64,000 bases of DNA from Micrococcus sp. 2A (GTDB taxonomy: Bacteria; Actinomycetota; Actinomycetes; Actinomycetales; Micrococcaceae): assembly GCF_039519235.1 (NCBI RefSeq), contig NZ_CP154351.1:1736001-1800000 (forward strand), written 5' to 3'. The notes under the pieces are model-generated. The model had not been told where the DNA came from. It saw only the letters and a program-made list of their open reading frames with translations, and made no database searches. Shown piece after piece: positions 34,463 to 42,684 of this stretch. How positions within the stretch are numbered: position 1 is the first letter of the stretch; the number at the start of each line of letters is the position of its first letter. The position numbers and the translations under genes are program-made.

Positions 34463-36106
34463 ATGAGCGAGACACCGCGTCCCCAGTCCACCGCCCGCCG
34501 CACCGTCCTGGCCACCGGCGCCGCCGCCTCGGCCGTCCTCCTGCTCCCCGCATCCGCCGGGGCCGCCCCCGGCCGCTCCGGCAGGGCCGCCTCGCGGCAC
34601 TCCGGGCTCGTCTCCTCCCGCCTCACGCTGCCCTCCGGCGTGGCCACGGGCGACGTGTCCTCGAACTCCGCCGTCCTGTGGGCCCGCAGCTCGGGCACCT
34701 CCCGCCTGCGCGCCGTGCTCCGCGCCGTGGACGAGTCCGGGCAGGTGCTGCGCGGGCGCTTCGAGCACGGCGTGACCTTGCGCTCGGGCTGGGTCTCCGG
34801 TCAGACCGACCACACCGCCAAGATCGTCGCGGGCAGGCTGCCCTCCGGCACCCGCTTCGAGGTCACCTACGCGTTCGAGGACGAGCTGGGCCGCCTCGGC
34901 GAGTCCGCCGTCGCCCACTTCACCACGGCCCCCGGCACGCGCTTCGGGAAGAAGACCACCGCCGCGCAGTCCTTCGTGTGGACCGCGGACACCGCGGGCC
35001 AGGGGTACGGCATCAACCCCGAGATCGGAGGCATGCGCGGCTACGCGGCCATGCACGCCACCAAGCCGGACTTCTTCCTCCATTCGGGGGACACGATCTA
35101 CGCCGACAACCCGATCCCCGAGACCGTGGAGGTCAAGGGCGAGCCCACGTGGCGCAACATCACCACCGAGGAGACGTCCAAGGTGGCCGAGACGCTGAAC
35201 GAGTTCCGCGGCCGTCACCGCTACAACATGATGGACGTCAACCTCCGCGAGATGTACGCGGACGTCCCCGTGATCGCCCAGTGGGACGACCACGAGACCA
35301 CCAACAACTGGTGGCCCGGCGAGGTCCTCGAGGACCCCCGCTACACGCAGGTGCGGGACGTGGACACGCTCGCCGCCCGCGCCCGCCGCGCGTGGCAGGA
35401 GTACATGCCGATCGCCGACGGGCGCGCCCTGCGCGGCGGTGACGGCTTCGAGCCGGCCCGCATCCACCGCAAGATCTCCCGCGGCCCCTCACTCGACGTC
35501 TTCGCCCTCGACATGCGCACGTTCAAGGGCGAGAACACCCCCGGTCTCGAGCAGACCGAGACGCCGATCCTCGGCGAGGAGCAGCTGCAGTGGCTCATCC
35601 GCGAGCTGCGCGCCTCCACCGCCACGTGGAAGGTGATCGCCAACGACCTCCCGCTGGGCCTCGTCGTCCCGGACGGCAAGGGCCAAGAGTCGATCTCCAA
35701 CGCGGAGCACGGCGCCCCGCTGGGCCGCGAGCTCGAGCTGGCCCGCCTCCTCAAGGCGATCAAGGACCACGGCGTGAAGAACGTCGTGTTCCTGACCGGA
35801 GACGTGCACTACTGCGCGGCCCATCACTACTCCCCCGAGCGCGCGGCGTTCACCGACTTCGAGCCCTTCTGGGAGTTCGTGGCCGGGCCCATCAACGCCG
35901 GCTCCTTCGGGCCCAACGCCCTGGACGGCACGTTCGGCCCGCGCCTGGACTTCGAGGCGCACGGCCCCGTCATGGGCTCCCCGCGCACGGGCGAGCACCA
36001 GTACTTCGGGCACGTGGAGATCCCCGAGGACGGCCGCGCGTTCCGCGTCCGCCTGATCAACGCGCAGGGCACCACGGTCTACTCGCGCACGCTCACCGCG
36101 CGCTGA
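34463..36106 (+). CDS. phoD: PhoD-like alkaline phosphatase/phosphodiesterase, Tat-exported
   Basis: The 547-residue protein starts with a twin-arginine signal (TARRTVLATGAAASAV, Arg12-Arg13, then an Ala-rich stretch and a cleavage region near ASAGAA). A PhoD N-terminal domain (about 50-150) and metallophosphatase core follow, with HSGDTIYADN, QWDDHETTNN, DMRTFKG and TGDVHYCAAHH. It probably releases phosphate from phosphodiesters or monoesters outside the cell, using iron and calcium. The ATG at 34454 is an alternative start, three codons longer. The PHO-box-like repeat upstream suggests PhoP control. Confidence 0.9.
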   Translation: MSETPRPQSTARRTVLATGAAASAVLLLPASAGAAPGRSGRAASRHSGLVSSRLTLPSGVATGDVSSNSAVLWARSSGTSRLRAVLRAVDESGQVLRGRFEHGVTLRSGWVSGQTDHTAKIVAGRLPSGTRFEVTYAFEDELGRLGESAVAHFTTAPGTRFGKKTTAAQSFVWTADTAGQGYGINPEIGGMRGYAAMHATKPDFFLHSGDTIYADNPIPETVEVKGEPTWRNITTEETSKVAETLNEFRGRHRYNMMDVNLREMYADVPVIAQWDDHETTNNWWPGEVLEDPRYTQVRDVDTLAARARRAWQEYMPIADGRALRGGDGFEPARIHRKISRGPSLDVFALDMRTFKGENTPGLEQTETPILGEEQLQWLIRELRASTATWKVIANDLPLGLVVPDGKGQESISNAEHGAPLGRELELARLLKAIKDHGVKNVVFLTGDVHYCAAHHYSPERAAFTDFEPFWEFVAGPINAGSFGPNALDGTFGPRLDFEAHGPVMGSPRTGEHQYFGHVEIPEDGRAFRVRLINAQGTTVYSRTLTAR

Positions 36107-36141
36107 CCCCGGTGCCGGGCTCCGGCCCGGCTCCCCCACGA

Positions 36142-36180
36142 CGACGGCGACGCGCCCCGGGCGGGGAGGCGTCGCCGTCG
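36142..36180. terminator. Terminator hairpin after phoD
   Basis: Twelve-bp stem (36142-36153 with 36169-36180) around a 15-base G/C-rich loop, 35 bases past the phoD stop. Confidence 0.7.
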
Positions 36181-36300
36181 GCGCGTGCCGGGAGGAGGCG
36201 GCGGGGACGCAGGACCGCGAGCCGAGGCCGCCCGCCGTGACGCGGGTGGCCGCCGGCCGCAATGAACGAGAGTTCGCCCATCGCCCGGCCTGGTTCGCGC

Positions 36301-36306
36301 TAGCGT
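36301..36306 (+). promoter_or_regulatory. Putative -10 box of the dicarboxylate symporter gene (leaderless)
   Basis: TAGCGT, 7 bases before the ATG at 36314. Confidence 0.42.
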
Positions 36307-36313
36307 CTCGCCC

Positions 36314-37603
36314 ATGTCCCCCTCGCCCTCCGAGGACGCCGCGCGCCTCGACACCCCCGCCACGGCCGACGCCGCCCCCGCTCGGCGCCCCCGCTTCGGC
36401 CTGCTCGCGCGCGTCCTGACCGGCATCGTCCTGGGCATCGTCCTCGGCCTGATCGCCCCCGACTGGCTCGCCCGCACCGCGGCCACCTTCGCCGGGCTCT
36501 TCAGCGGGTTCCTGGGCTTCATCGTCCCGGTCCTGATCCTCGCGCTCGTGGCGCCGGCGATCGCCGAGCTGGGCCGCGGCGCCGGGCGGTGGCTCGGGCT
36601 CACCGCGGCGATCGCCTACGCCTCCACCGTGTTCGGCGGATTCCTCGGGCTGGCGGCCGGGCTCGCGGTGTTCCCGCACCTCCTCACGCCCGGCTCCATC
36701 TCCCCGGTGACCGACCCCACCGCGGGGCAGGCCGAGGCCTTCTTCACGGTGGAGATGGCGCCGCCGTTCGGCGTCATGACCGCGCTCGTGCTCGCATTCG
36801 TGATGGGCATCGGCATGACGCTGATCCCGCGGGGCACCCTGCAGCACGGCTTCGAGGAGCTGCGGAGCATCGTCGAGAAGGTGATCAGCGGCGTGATCGT
36901 GCCCCTGCTGCCGTTCTACGTCTTCGCGACGTTCCTGACGATGGCCGCCGCCGGAGGCGTCGTCGAGGTCGTCCTCACGTTCCTGGGCGTCATCGCCCTC
37001 GTCTTCGTCCTCACGCTCGTCCTGCTGCTCGTGCAGTTCGCCGTGGCCGGCGCGGTCGCGCGCCGGAACCCGTTCACGGCTCTGCGGGCCATGCTCCCGG
37101 CCTACGCCACCGCGCTGGGCACCTCGTCCTCGGCCGCGACCATCCCCGTGACCCTGCGCCAGGTGGGCACGCTCGGCGTCCGCCGTCCGGTGGCCTCCTT
37201 CGTGGTGCCCCTCGCCGCGACCATCCACCTGGCCGGGTCCACGGTCAAGATCGTCTCCTTCTCCCTGGCCGTGCTCGTCCTCTCGGGCCAGGCCGTGGAC
37301 GTCCCCGTGATGATCGGCTTCATCTTCATGCTGGGCATCACGATGGTGGCCGCGCCGGGCGTGCCGGGCGGGGCGATCGTGGCGGCGTCGGGGCTGCTGG
37401 CCTCGATGCTCGGCTTCACGGAGCCGCAGGTCGCGCTCATGGTGGCGACCTACCTCGCCATCGACTCGTTCGGCACGGCCACGAACGTGACGGGCGACGG
37501 CGCGATCGCGCTCATCGTCGACCGTGTCGCCGGCGACCGCATCACCGCGGCGACGGGCGGCGCAGGCCCCACGGAGCCCACCGGCCTCACGCCCGCCGAC
37601 TGA
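36314..37603 (+). CDS. Dicarboxylate/amino acid:cation symporter (DAACS family)
   Basis: The 429-residue protein has eight membrane helices and two re-entrant loops. The Ser-rich loop GTSSSAATIP (about 274-283) and the APGVPGGAIVAA and DSFGTATNVTGDGAIALI segments are the substrate/sodium site of GltP/SstT-type carriers. It imports a dicarboxylate or small amino acid with sodium or protons. A 28-residue variable N-terminus precedes helix 1. The start is supported by the TAGCGT box. Confidence 0.9.
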   Translation: MSPSPSEDAARLDTPATADAAPARRPRFGLLARVLTGIVLGIVLGLIAPDWLARTAATFAGLFSGFLGFIVPVLILALVAPAIAELGRGAGRWLGLTAAIAYASTVFGGFLGLAAGLAVFPHLLTPGSISPVTDPTAGQAEAFFTVEMAPPFGVMTALVLAFVMGIGMTLIPRGTLQHGFEELRSIVEKVISGVIVPLLPFYVFATFLTMAAAGGVVEVVLTFLGVIALVFVLTLVLLLVQFAVAGAVARRNPFTALRAMLPAYATALGTSSSAATIPVTLRQVGTLGVRRPVASFVVPLAATIHLAGSTVKIVSFSLAVLVLSGQAVDVPVMIGFIFMLGITMVAAPGVPGGAIVAASGLLASMLGFTEPQVALMVATYLAIDSFGTATNVTGDGAIALIVDRVAGDRITAATGGAGPTEPTGLTPAD

Positions 37604-37653
37604 GTCCGCGAGGCTGACGCCCCTGCGCGTCGTGGCCGAGGACAATGGGGCGC

Positions 37654-39438
37654 ATGCTCATCGTCCTCGGCCCCTCCCCCGCCTCCGGCGGCGCGGCCGC
37701 GCCGCCGGACGAGTGGTCCGCCGTCGTCGTCCCGGACGGCGAGGGCGCCCCCGAGCCCGCGGTGCGCTTCCGCCGCGCCCAGGCGCCCGACGTCGTCCGG
37801 GGCCTGCCGGCCCGCCTCGGCGCGGAGGCGGCGCAGGTGCGCTGGGTGCTGGCCTCAGTGGCCGAGGCGTACGCGCCGTGGATCGCCGCGGGCGTGCACG
37901 TGGACCGCTGCTGGGACCTCGGGCTCGTGCAGCGGATCCTGACGCGTGCCGCGTCCGCCCCCGGCAGCGGGGTGGGGCCGACCGGCGGCCCGGGCGGCGC
38001 GGGCTACCGGCCCGTGTGCGAGATCCCCGTCCTCGAGCCCGAGGACCCCGCCGCCCACCCCCGCCACGATCCCGCCCAGGACGCGTTCTTCGACCTGCCC
38101 GGCGCGGCGCAGACCGGGCCGGACGCGCTCATGCTTGCCGCGGAGCTGAGAGCCCAGCGCGCGGCGGTCGAGCACTCGGCGCACCCCCACCGGCTGCGCC
38201 TGCTCGTGGCCGCCGAGTCCCAGGGAGCCCTCGTGGCCGCGGAGATCCGCGCCGCCGGCCTGCCGTGGAGCCGGCCCGTGCACGAGGCCCTGCTGGCGGA
38301 GCAGCTGGGGCCCCGCCCGCCCGAGGGGGAGCGCCCTGCGCGGCTGCAGGCGCTCGCCGAGCGGATCGGCGCGGCCCTCGGGGCCCCCGGCATGAATCCG
38401 GACTCGCAGCCCACGCTCCTGCGGGCCCTGCAGACGGCCGGAGTCACCGTGGAGTCCACGCGGCAGTGGGAGCTGAACCGGTGGATCGAGCAGGGCGGGG
38501 CGGCGCGCCAGGAGCGGGCCGCGCTCCTGGCGCCCGTGATGGAGTACAAGGCGCTCGCCCGCCTCTGGACCGCCAACGGCTGGCACTGGCTGGACCAGTG
38601 GGTGGGCCAGGACGGCCGCTTCCACGCCACCTACCTGGTGGGCGGCGTCGTCACCGGCCGCTGGGCGGCCCACGGGGGCGGCGCCATGCAGGTGCCCTCC
38701 GGAGTGCGCGACGCCGTGCGCGCGGATCCCGGCTGGACCCTCACGGTGGCCGACGCGTCCCAGGTGGAGCCGCGGATCCTCGCGGCGATGGCCCGCGACG
38801 AAGCGCTTGCCCGGGCCGGCACCACCCCGGACCTGTACCGCGAGGTCGCCGAGCAGGGACGCGCCGCGGGCACCGCGCTGGCCGACCGCGCCCGCGCCAA
38901 GGTGGCGCTGCTCGGGGCGATGTACGGGGCGACGACGGGCGACTCCGCCGCGCTCATGCCGCACCTGCGCCGCCTCTACCCGGCCGCGATCGGCCTGCTC
39001 GAGCGCGCGGCCGCGGTGGGCGAGGCCGGGGGTCAGGTCTCCACGTGGCTGGGCCGCTGGTCGCCGGCACCGGATGAGGAATGGCTCGCGTCGGTGGCGG
39101 ACGTGTCCACGCAGGCGGCCGAGTCCTCGGCCCGACGTCGGCGGCGCTCGGCCGGGCGCTTCACGCGCAACTTCGTGGTGCAGGGCACCGCGGCCGAGTG
39201 GGCGCTGTGCTGGATGGGCGAGATCCGCCGGCGGCTGCGGGCCGCGGGGATGGCCACGCAGCTGGTGTTCTTCGTGCACGACGAGGTGGTCCTCCACGGA
39301 CCCGCGGAGGAGGCCGAGGCGGTGCGCGCCCTCGTGGCGGACGCGGCGACGGCGGCGGGGCGCCTGCTGTTCGGGCAGGCACCCGTGGACTTCCCGCTCA
39401 CCGTGGCGAGCATGGGGTCCTACGCCGAGGCGAAGTGA
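37654..39438 (+). CDS. Orphan family A DNA polymerase-like protein (bifunctional 3'-5' exonuclease/polymerase annotation type)
   Basis: The 594-residue protein has the palm motifs of a PolI-type polymerase: motif A VADASQVEPR (instead of DYSQIELR), the finger helix RARAKVALLGAMYGATTG and motif C FFVHDEVVLHG. The first 170 residues occupy the exonuclease position but lack an obvious DxE metal site. It has no 5' nuclease domain and is distinct from the housekeeping PolA. Similar stand-alone proteins occur across actinobacteria; their role is unclear. The start at 37654 is preferred because a GACAAT box lies 7 bases upstream; an ATG at 37645 is possible. Confidence 0.8.
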   Translation: MLIVLGPSPASGGAAAPPDEWSAVVVPDGEGAPEPAVRFRRAQAPDVVRGLPARLGAEAAQVRWVLASVAEAYAPWIAAGVHVDRCWDLGLVQRILTRAASAPGSGVGPTGGPGGAGYRPVCEIPVLEPEDPAAHPRHDPAQDAFFDLPGAAQTGPDALMLAAELRAQRAAVEHSAHPHRLRLLVAAESQGALVAAEIRAAGLPWSRPVHEALLAEQLGPRPPEGERPARLQALAERIGAALGAPGMNPDSQPTLLRALQTAGVTVESTRQWELNRWIEQGGAARQERAALLAPVMEYKALARLWTANGWHWLDQWVGQDGRFHATYLVGGVVTGRWAAHGGGAMQVPSGVRDAVRADPGWTLTVADASQVEPRILAAMARDEALARAGTTPDLYREVAEQGRAAGTALADRARAKVALLGAMYGATTGDSAALMPHLRRLYPAAIGLLERAAAVGEAGGQVSTWLGRWSPAPDEEWLASVADVSTQAAESSARRRRRSAGRFTRNFVVQGTAAEWALCWMGEIRRRLRAAGMATQLVFFVHDEVVLHGPAEEAEAVRALVADAATAAGRLLFGQAPVDFPLTVASMGSYAEAK

Positions 39439-39478
39439 CGGGACCTACCCACGACGCGCGCGGCGCCGGCGGGGCCGC

Positions 39479-39757
39479 TCACGCCTTCTTCACCACCGAG
39501 GACTTCAGGTACATCTGGCCCGCGCCCGGCACCTTCGCCGCGATGTCGTGGCCGTCCACGGGCGACTCCAGCAGGCGGATGCCGCGCACCTTTGTGCCCG
39601 CCTTGATCCCGGCGCCGCCCTTGACCTTGAGGTCCTTCGCGATCGTCACGTCGTCCCCGTCGGCCAGCGGATTGCCCACCGCGTCCCGGGTCACGACGGC
39701 GGCCTCGGCCTCCGCGGGCGCGTCGCCCTCCTCGGCGGACCGTTCGTGGCCGCACAT
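39479..39757 (-). CDS. PhnA/YjdM-like protein lacking most of its N-terminal zinc ribbon
   Basis: The protein ends with a clear PhnA domain: AVGNPLADGDDVTIAKDLKV and then GTKVRGIRLL to the terminal SSVVKKA. Normal family members begin with a zinc ribbon of two CxxC pairs. Here the frame reads ALLTCPMCGHERSAEEG, the second pair, but the ATG lies inside it, and the first pair is not encoded. Upstream the frame stays open to about 39814 but without a standard start codon, and it overlaps the end of the lipoprotein gene. Function of the family is unclear despite the phosphonate name. It may be a truncated gene. Confidence 0.7.
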   Translation of the reverse strand: MCGHERSAEEGDAPAEAEAAVVTRDAVGNPLADGDDVTIAKDLKVKGGAGIKAGTKVRGIRLLESPVDGHDIAAKVPGAGQMYLKSSVVKKA

Positions 39758-39791
39758 GGGGCACGTCAGGAGGGCGCCGGTGCGAGGGCCG

Positions 39792-40883
39792 TCAGGACGG
39801 CAGGGCGCCGCTCGTCATGAGCGAGAGCATCATGAGGTCCTGCTGCGTGAGGCGCACGGCGCCGTCCGGCACCGCGAAGTCCCGCACGTCCTCGGAGAGG
39901 TCCAGGGCGATGGGCATCTCGGAGTCGCGCATGCGCTGGAGCTGCTGCCGCTCCTCCTCCGTGGCGTCCGCCGCCGGCTCCATCAGGTCGGCGAACTGCA
40001 TCGGGTCCGTCTCGACCCGACGCATCACGGTGTCCTCCACGGTGTAGACCATGTCCAGGGTGCCGTCGTTGAGCCGGGCGAGCAGCTCGTGCACGTCCGG
40101 GGTCTCCTCGCCGCTCTGCGCGGCGAGGTGCTTGCCCACGAGGTCCTTGTTCGCCTCGACGTACTCCTTCACGCGCAGGCGCATGCGGTAGCGGCCGTCC
40201 TCCACCTTCTCCGTGTCGCTGTGGTCCAGGAGGGCGTCCTGCAGCTGCTGCCGCTCCTCCCCCGTGAGGCCCTCCGTGTCCACGCCGGCCTGCTCCTCGA
40301 GGCCCTGGGTGACCTGCTCGGCCAGGGTGCTGTCGAGACCGAGCCATCCGCCGGTGACCAGGGTGCGCATCCACTCCATGCCGGAGGGGATCGAGTCGAG
40401 CTGGCTCTGCATCTCCGCGAGCGTCGGGGCCTCTGCGCTGCCGCTCAGCCGCATGAGCGCCGGCAGGTCCGCCCGGACGAACAGGTCCATGTCCCCGGTC
40501 TCGAGCGCCTGGAGGACCATGGAGTCCTTCACCTTCACGTCCATGCCCCAGTCCATGTCCTCCGGCCGGGCGAGGGTGCCGAGCGTCTGGTCCGTGGTGC
40601 TGCGCACGTCCATGACGACCGTGGTGTCCCGGAGCGTGGTGATCACACGGTCGAGCGACTCGCGGTCCTCGGGGGACATCGCTTCGTCGGCGGACTCCAT
40701 CGCGTGGCGCAGCTGCTCTTCGCTCGCCGTGGTGCGGATCTCGGTGCGGCGCTGCTTCTGTGCGTCGACGTCCTCGAAGGCGGAGCGCAGGACCTCGTCC
40801 GGCTTCGGCTCGAACATCCCGCAGCCGGAGAGCGTGAGCGCCCCCGCCAGTCCCAGTGCGGCGATCGTGGTGGTCTTCCTCAT
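39792..40883 (-). CDS. Lipoprotein of unknown function
   Basis: The 363-residue protein has a clear lipobox (LSGC, Cys20 region) after MRKTTTIAALGLAGALT. The mature part is rich in Glu, Asp and Met, largely alpha-helical with beta segments, and has no family I can name. Its size and architecture resemble LppX/LprG-like or DUF-type actinobacterial lipoproteins, but no hydrophobic-pocket signature is evident. AGGAC precedes the ATG. A likely extended -10 promoter lies 65 bases upstream, with a strong hairpin inside the leader. Confidence 0.7.
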   Translation of the reverse strand: MRKTTTIAALGLAGALTLSGCGMFEPKPDEVLRSAFEDVDAQKQRRTEIRTTASEEQLRHAMESADEAMSPEDRESLDRVITTLRDTTVVMDVRSTTDQTLGTLARPEDMDWGMDVKVKDSMVLQALETGDMDLFVRADLPALMRLSGSAEAPTLAEMQSQLDSIPSGMEWMRTLVTGGWLGLDSTLAEQVTQGLEEQAGVDTEGLTGEERQQLQDALLDHSDTEKVEDGRYRMRLRVKEYVEANKDLVGKHLAAQSGEETPDVHELLARLNDGTLDMVYTVEDTVMRRVETDPMQFADLMEPAADATEEERQQLQRMRDSEMPIALDLSEDVRDFAVPDGAVRLTQQDLMMLSLMTSGALPS

Positions 40884-40913
40884 GACGGTCCTGTCCCCTC
40901 GTGCGTGGCCGAC

Positions 40914-40939
40914 GGCGGGCCGTCCGCTCACGGCCCGCC
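40914..40939. other. Hairpin in the leader of the lipoprotein mRNA
   Basis: Perfect 10-bp stem (40914-40923 with 40930-40939) and a 6-base loop. It would sit at the very 5' end of the transcript if the TAGCGT promoter is used. It could stabilise the mRNA or attenuate transcription. Confidence 0.5.
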
Positions 40940-40947
40940 CAGCATGA

Positions 40948-40953
40948 ACGCTA
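40948..40953 (-). promoter_or_regulatory. Putative extended -10 promoter of the lipoprotein gene
   Basis: TAGCGT on the minus strand preceded by TGT (extended -10). The remaining bases up to 41137 show nothing I can support. Confidence 0.42.
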
Positions 40954-41137
40954 ACAGGCGAGGCCGCCTCCCCGGTGCGCCGCACGGCCCCCGTCGGCAG
41001 GTTCGCGGACCAGAGAGCCCGCGCCGTCGTGGCGCCCGGAGAGGGCCGGTGGGATCCTGGGTGGATGCACCCCCTGACCCCGCGCCGACGGCGCCCCGCC
41101 CCCGCCTGGGCCCGGCGAGCCGATTCCGGGCAGCGCC

Positions 41138-41578
41138 GTGGATGAGCTGCGCGTCCGCCCCGGCCCCGGCGCACCGCGCGGGCTCCGGGTGCCCGCCGAC
41201 GAGCTGACGGAGCGGTTCTCCCACGCGTCGGGGCCGGGCGGGCAGGGCGTGAACACCGCGGACTCCCGCGTCCAGCTCAGCCTCGACCTCGCCACGACCA
41301 CAGCGCTCGACGAGGCCCAGCGCGCGCGGGTCCTGGATCGCCTGGCCACGAGGCTGCACGGAACGGTCCTGACCGTCGAGGCTCACGAGCACCGCTCCCA
41401 GCGGCGCAACCGCGCGGCCGCCCGCGAGCGCCTCGCCGGTCTGGTCCGGGACGCGATCGCTCCGCCGGTGCCCCGCCGGCCCACGAAGCCCACGCGCGGG
41501 TCCCAGCGCCGCCGCCTCGAGGCGAAGCGGCAGCGCGGCGAGGTCAAGCAGGCGCGCCGACGTCCTGAGGCGCACTGA
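41138..41578 (+). CDS. arfB: Peptidyl-tRNA hydrolase ArfB (YaeJ/ICT1-like)
   Basis: The 146-residue protein has a release-factor GGQ domain (HASGPGGQGVNTADSRVQLS, near residues 29-48) and a basic C-terminal tail (TRGSQRRRLEAKRQRGEVKQ region). It has no codon-recognition domain. ArfB rescues ribosomes stalled on mRNAs without a stop codon by inserting the basic tail into the empty mRNA channel and hydrolysing peptidyl-tRNA. The GTG start gives a normal-length protein but has no strong ribosome-binding site. Confidence 0.9.
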   Translation: MDELRVRPGPGAPRGLRVPADELTERFSHASGPGGQGVNTADSRVQLSLDLATTTALDEAQRARVLDRLATRLHGTVLTVEAHEHRSQRRNRAAARERLAGLVRDAIAPPVPRRPTKPTRGSQRRRLEAKRQRGEVKQARRRPEAH

Positions 41579-41598
41579 GCGCTGACGCGCGGAGACCC

Positions 41599-42582
41599 TC
41601 AGCCCTCGTCCAGGGCCAGCGGGGCGTGGCCCGGGTTGGAGAGCGAGAGCACGACCGCGGCGACGTTCGGGTGCTCGAGCAGGGTGTCCTCGACGCGCTG
41701 CAGCATCACCGCGGCCTCGCTCTCACGCTCGTCCCCGGCCAGGTCCACCGCCCCCACGAGGAGCATGCGCTCCGGCCCGACGTACTCGAGGTGCAGGTAG
41801 CTGACCGAGACGACCTCGGGCCGCTCCTGGAGCCAGCGCAGCGCGCGGGCGCGCACGGCCGGGTCACCCACCTCGCCGACGAGGAACGCCATGTTGCGGG
41901 CGAGCAGGAAGACCGCCACGACGCCGAGCAGGACGCCCACGAGGATGGAGCCGACGGCGTCCCAACGGGCGTCGCCCGTGACCTGGTGCAGGAACATGGC
42001 CGCCGCGGCGATCACGAGGCCCGTGAGGGCCGAGGCGTCCTCCACCCACACCGCACGGAGCGTGGGGTCGGAGGTGCGCTGGAGGAACTGGAAGCGGCTG
42101 ATGCGCCGTTCCTCGGCGTCCCGGTTCACGCGGCGATGCGCGTTGAGGAAGGAGTAGCCCTCGAGCACGAAGGCGACGGCGAGCACGATGTACGCGAGCG
42201 TGTAGTCCGACTCCCCCTCGTCCACGCCCCACACCGAGATGCCGTGCCACACGGAGACGGCGGCGCCGACGGCGAACAGGCCGAACGCCGCGACCATGGA
42301 CCACACGTAGGCGGCGCGGCCGTAGCCGAGGGGGTGCCGCTCGTCCGCGGCCTTGACCGCCCGCTTCTCTGCGAGGAGCAGGAAGACCTCGTTGCCGGCG
42401 TCCGCCCACGAGTGCGCGGCCTCCGCGACCATGGCCGCCGATCCGGTGATCGCGCCGACCACCGACTTCACGATCGCGATCGCCGCGTTCACGCCGAGGG
42501 CGATGAGGACGGTCAGCAGGCCCTCGCCGCCTCCGTCCTGCGACGTCGTCCTGGGTGCTTCCTCGAGGCCGGTGTGACTCAT
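41599..42582 (-). CDS. Cation diffusion facilitator transporter
   Basis: The 327-residue protein has five to six membrane helices and a cytoplasmic domain. Helix 2 carries the metal-site motif AHSWADAGNE (His57, Asp61) and helix 5 the EDASALTGL acid pair. It exports zinc, cobalt, manganese or iron in exchange for protons. The HxxxD in helix 2, instead of DxxxD, suggests zinc-preferring types. It shares the 102-base gap with the convergent-end serine hydrolase gene, but both run leftward. Confidence 0.85.
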   Translation of the reverse strand: MSHTGLEEAPRTTSQDGGGEGLLTVLIALGVNAAIAIVKSVVGAITGSAAMVAEAAHSWADAGNEVFLLLAEKRAVKAADERHPLGYGRAAYVWSMVAAFGLFAVGAAVSVWHGISVWGVDEGESDYTLAYIVLAVAFVLEGYSFLNAHRRVNRDAEERRISRFQFLQRTSDPTLRAVWVEDASALTGLVIAAAAMFLHQVTGDARWDAVGSILVGVLLGVVAVFLLARNMAFLVGEVGDPAVRARALRWLQERPEVVSVSYLHLEYVGPERMLLVGAVDLAGDERESEAAVMLQRVEDTLLEHPNVAAVVLSLSNPGHAPLALDEG

Positions 42583-42684
42583 GGGCAGAAGTCTGCTCCC
42601 TTCCGGCCCGAATTCCCCGCGCGGAGGGCCGTGCCGGCCGCGCGAGATCCGTCACTCATGGAGCTCGCGGTCGGTCGGCGCGCC

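Noticed and set aside
42583..42600. Leaderless start for the CDF transporter gene (CAGACT 7 bases upstream).
   Set aside because: The hexamer lacks the first T of TANNNT and GGGAG is also nearby, so the evidence is ambiguous.
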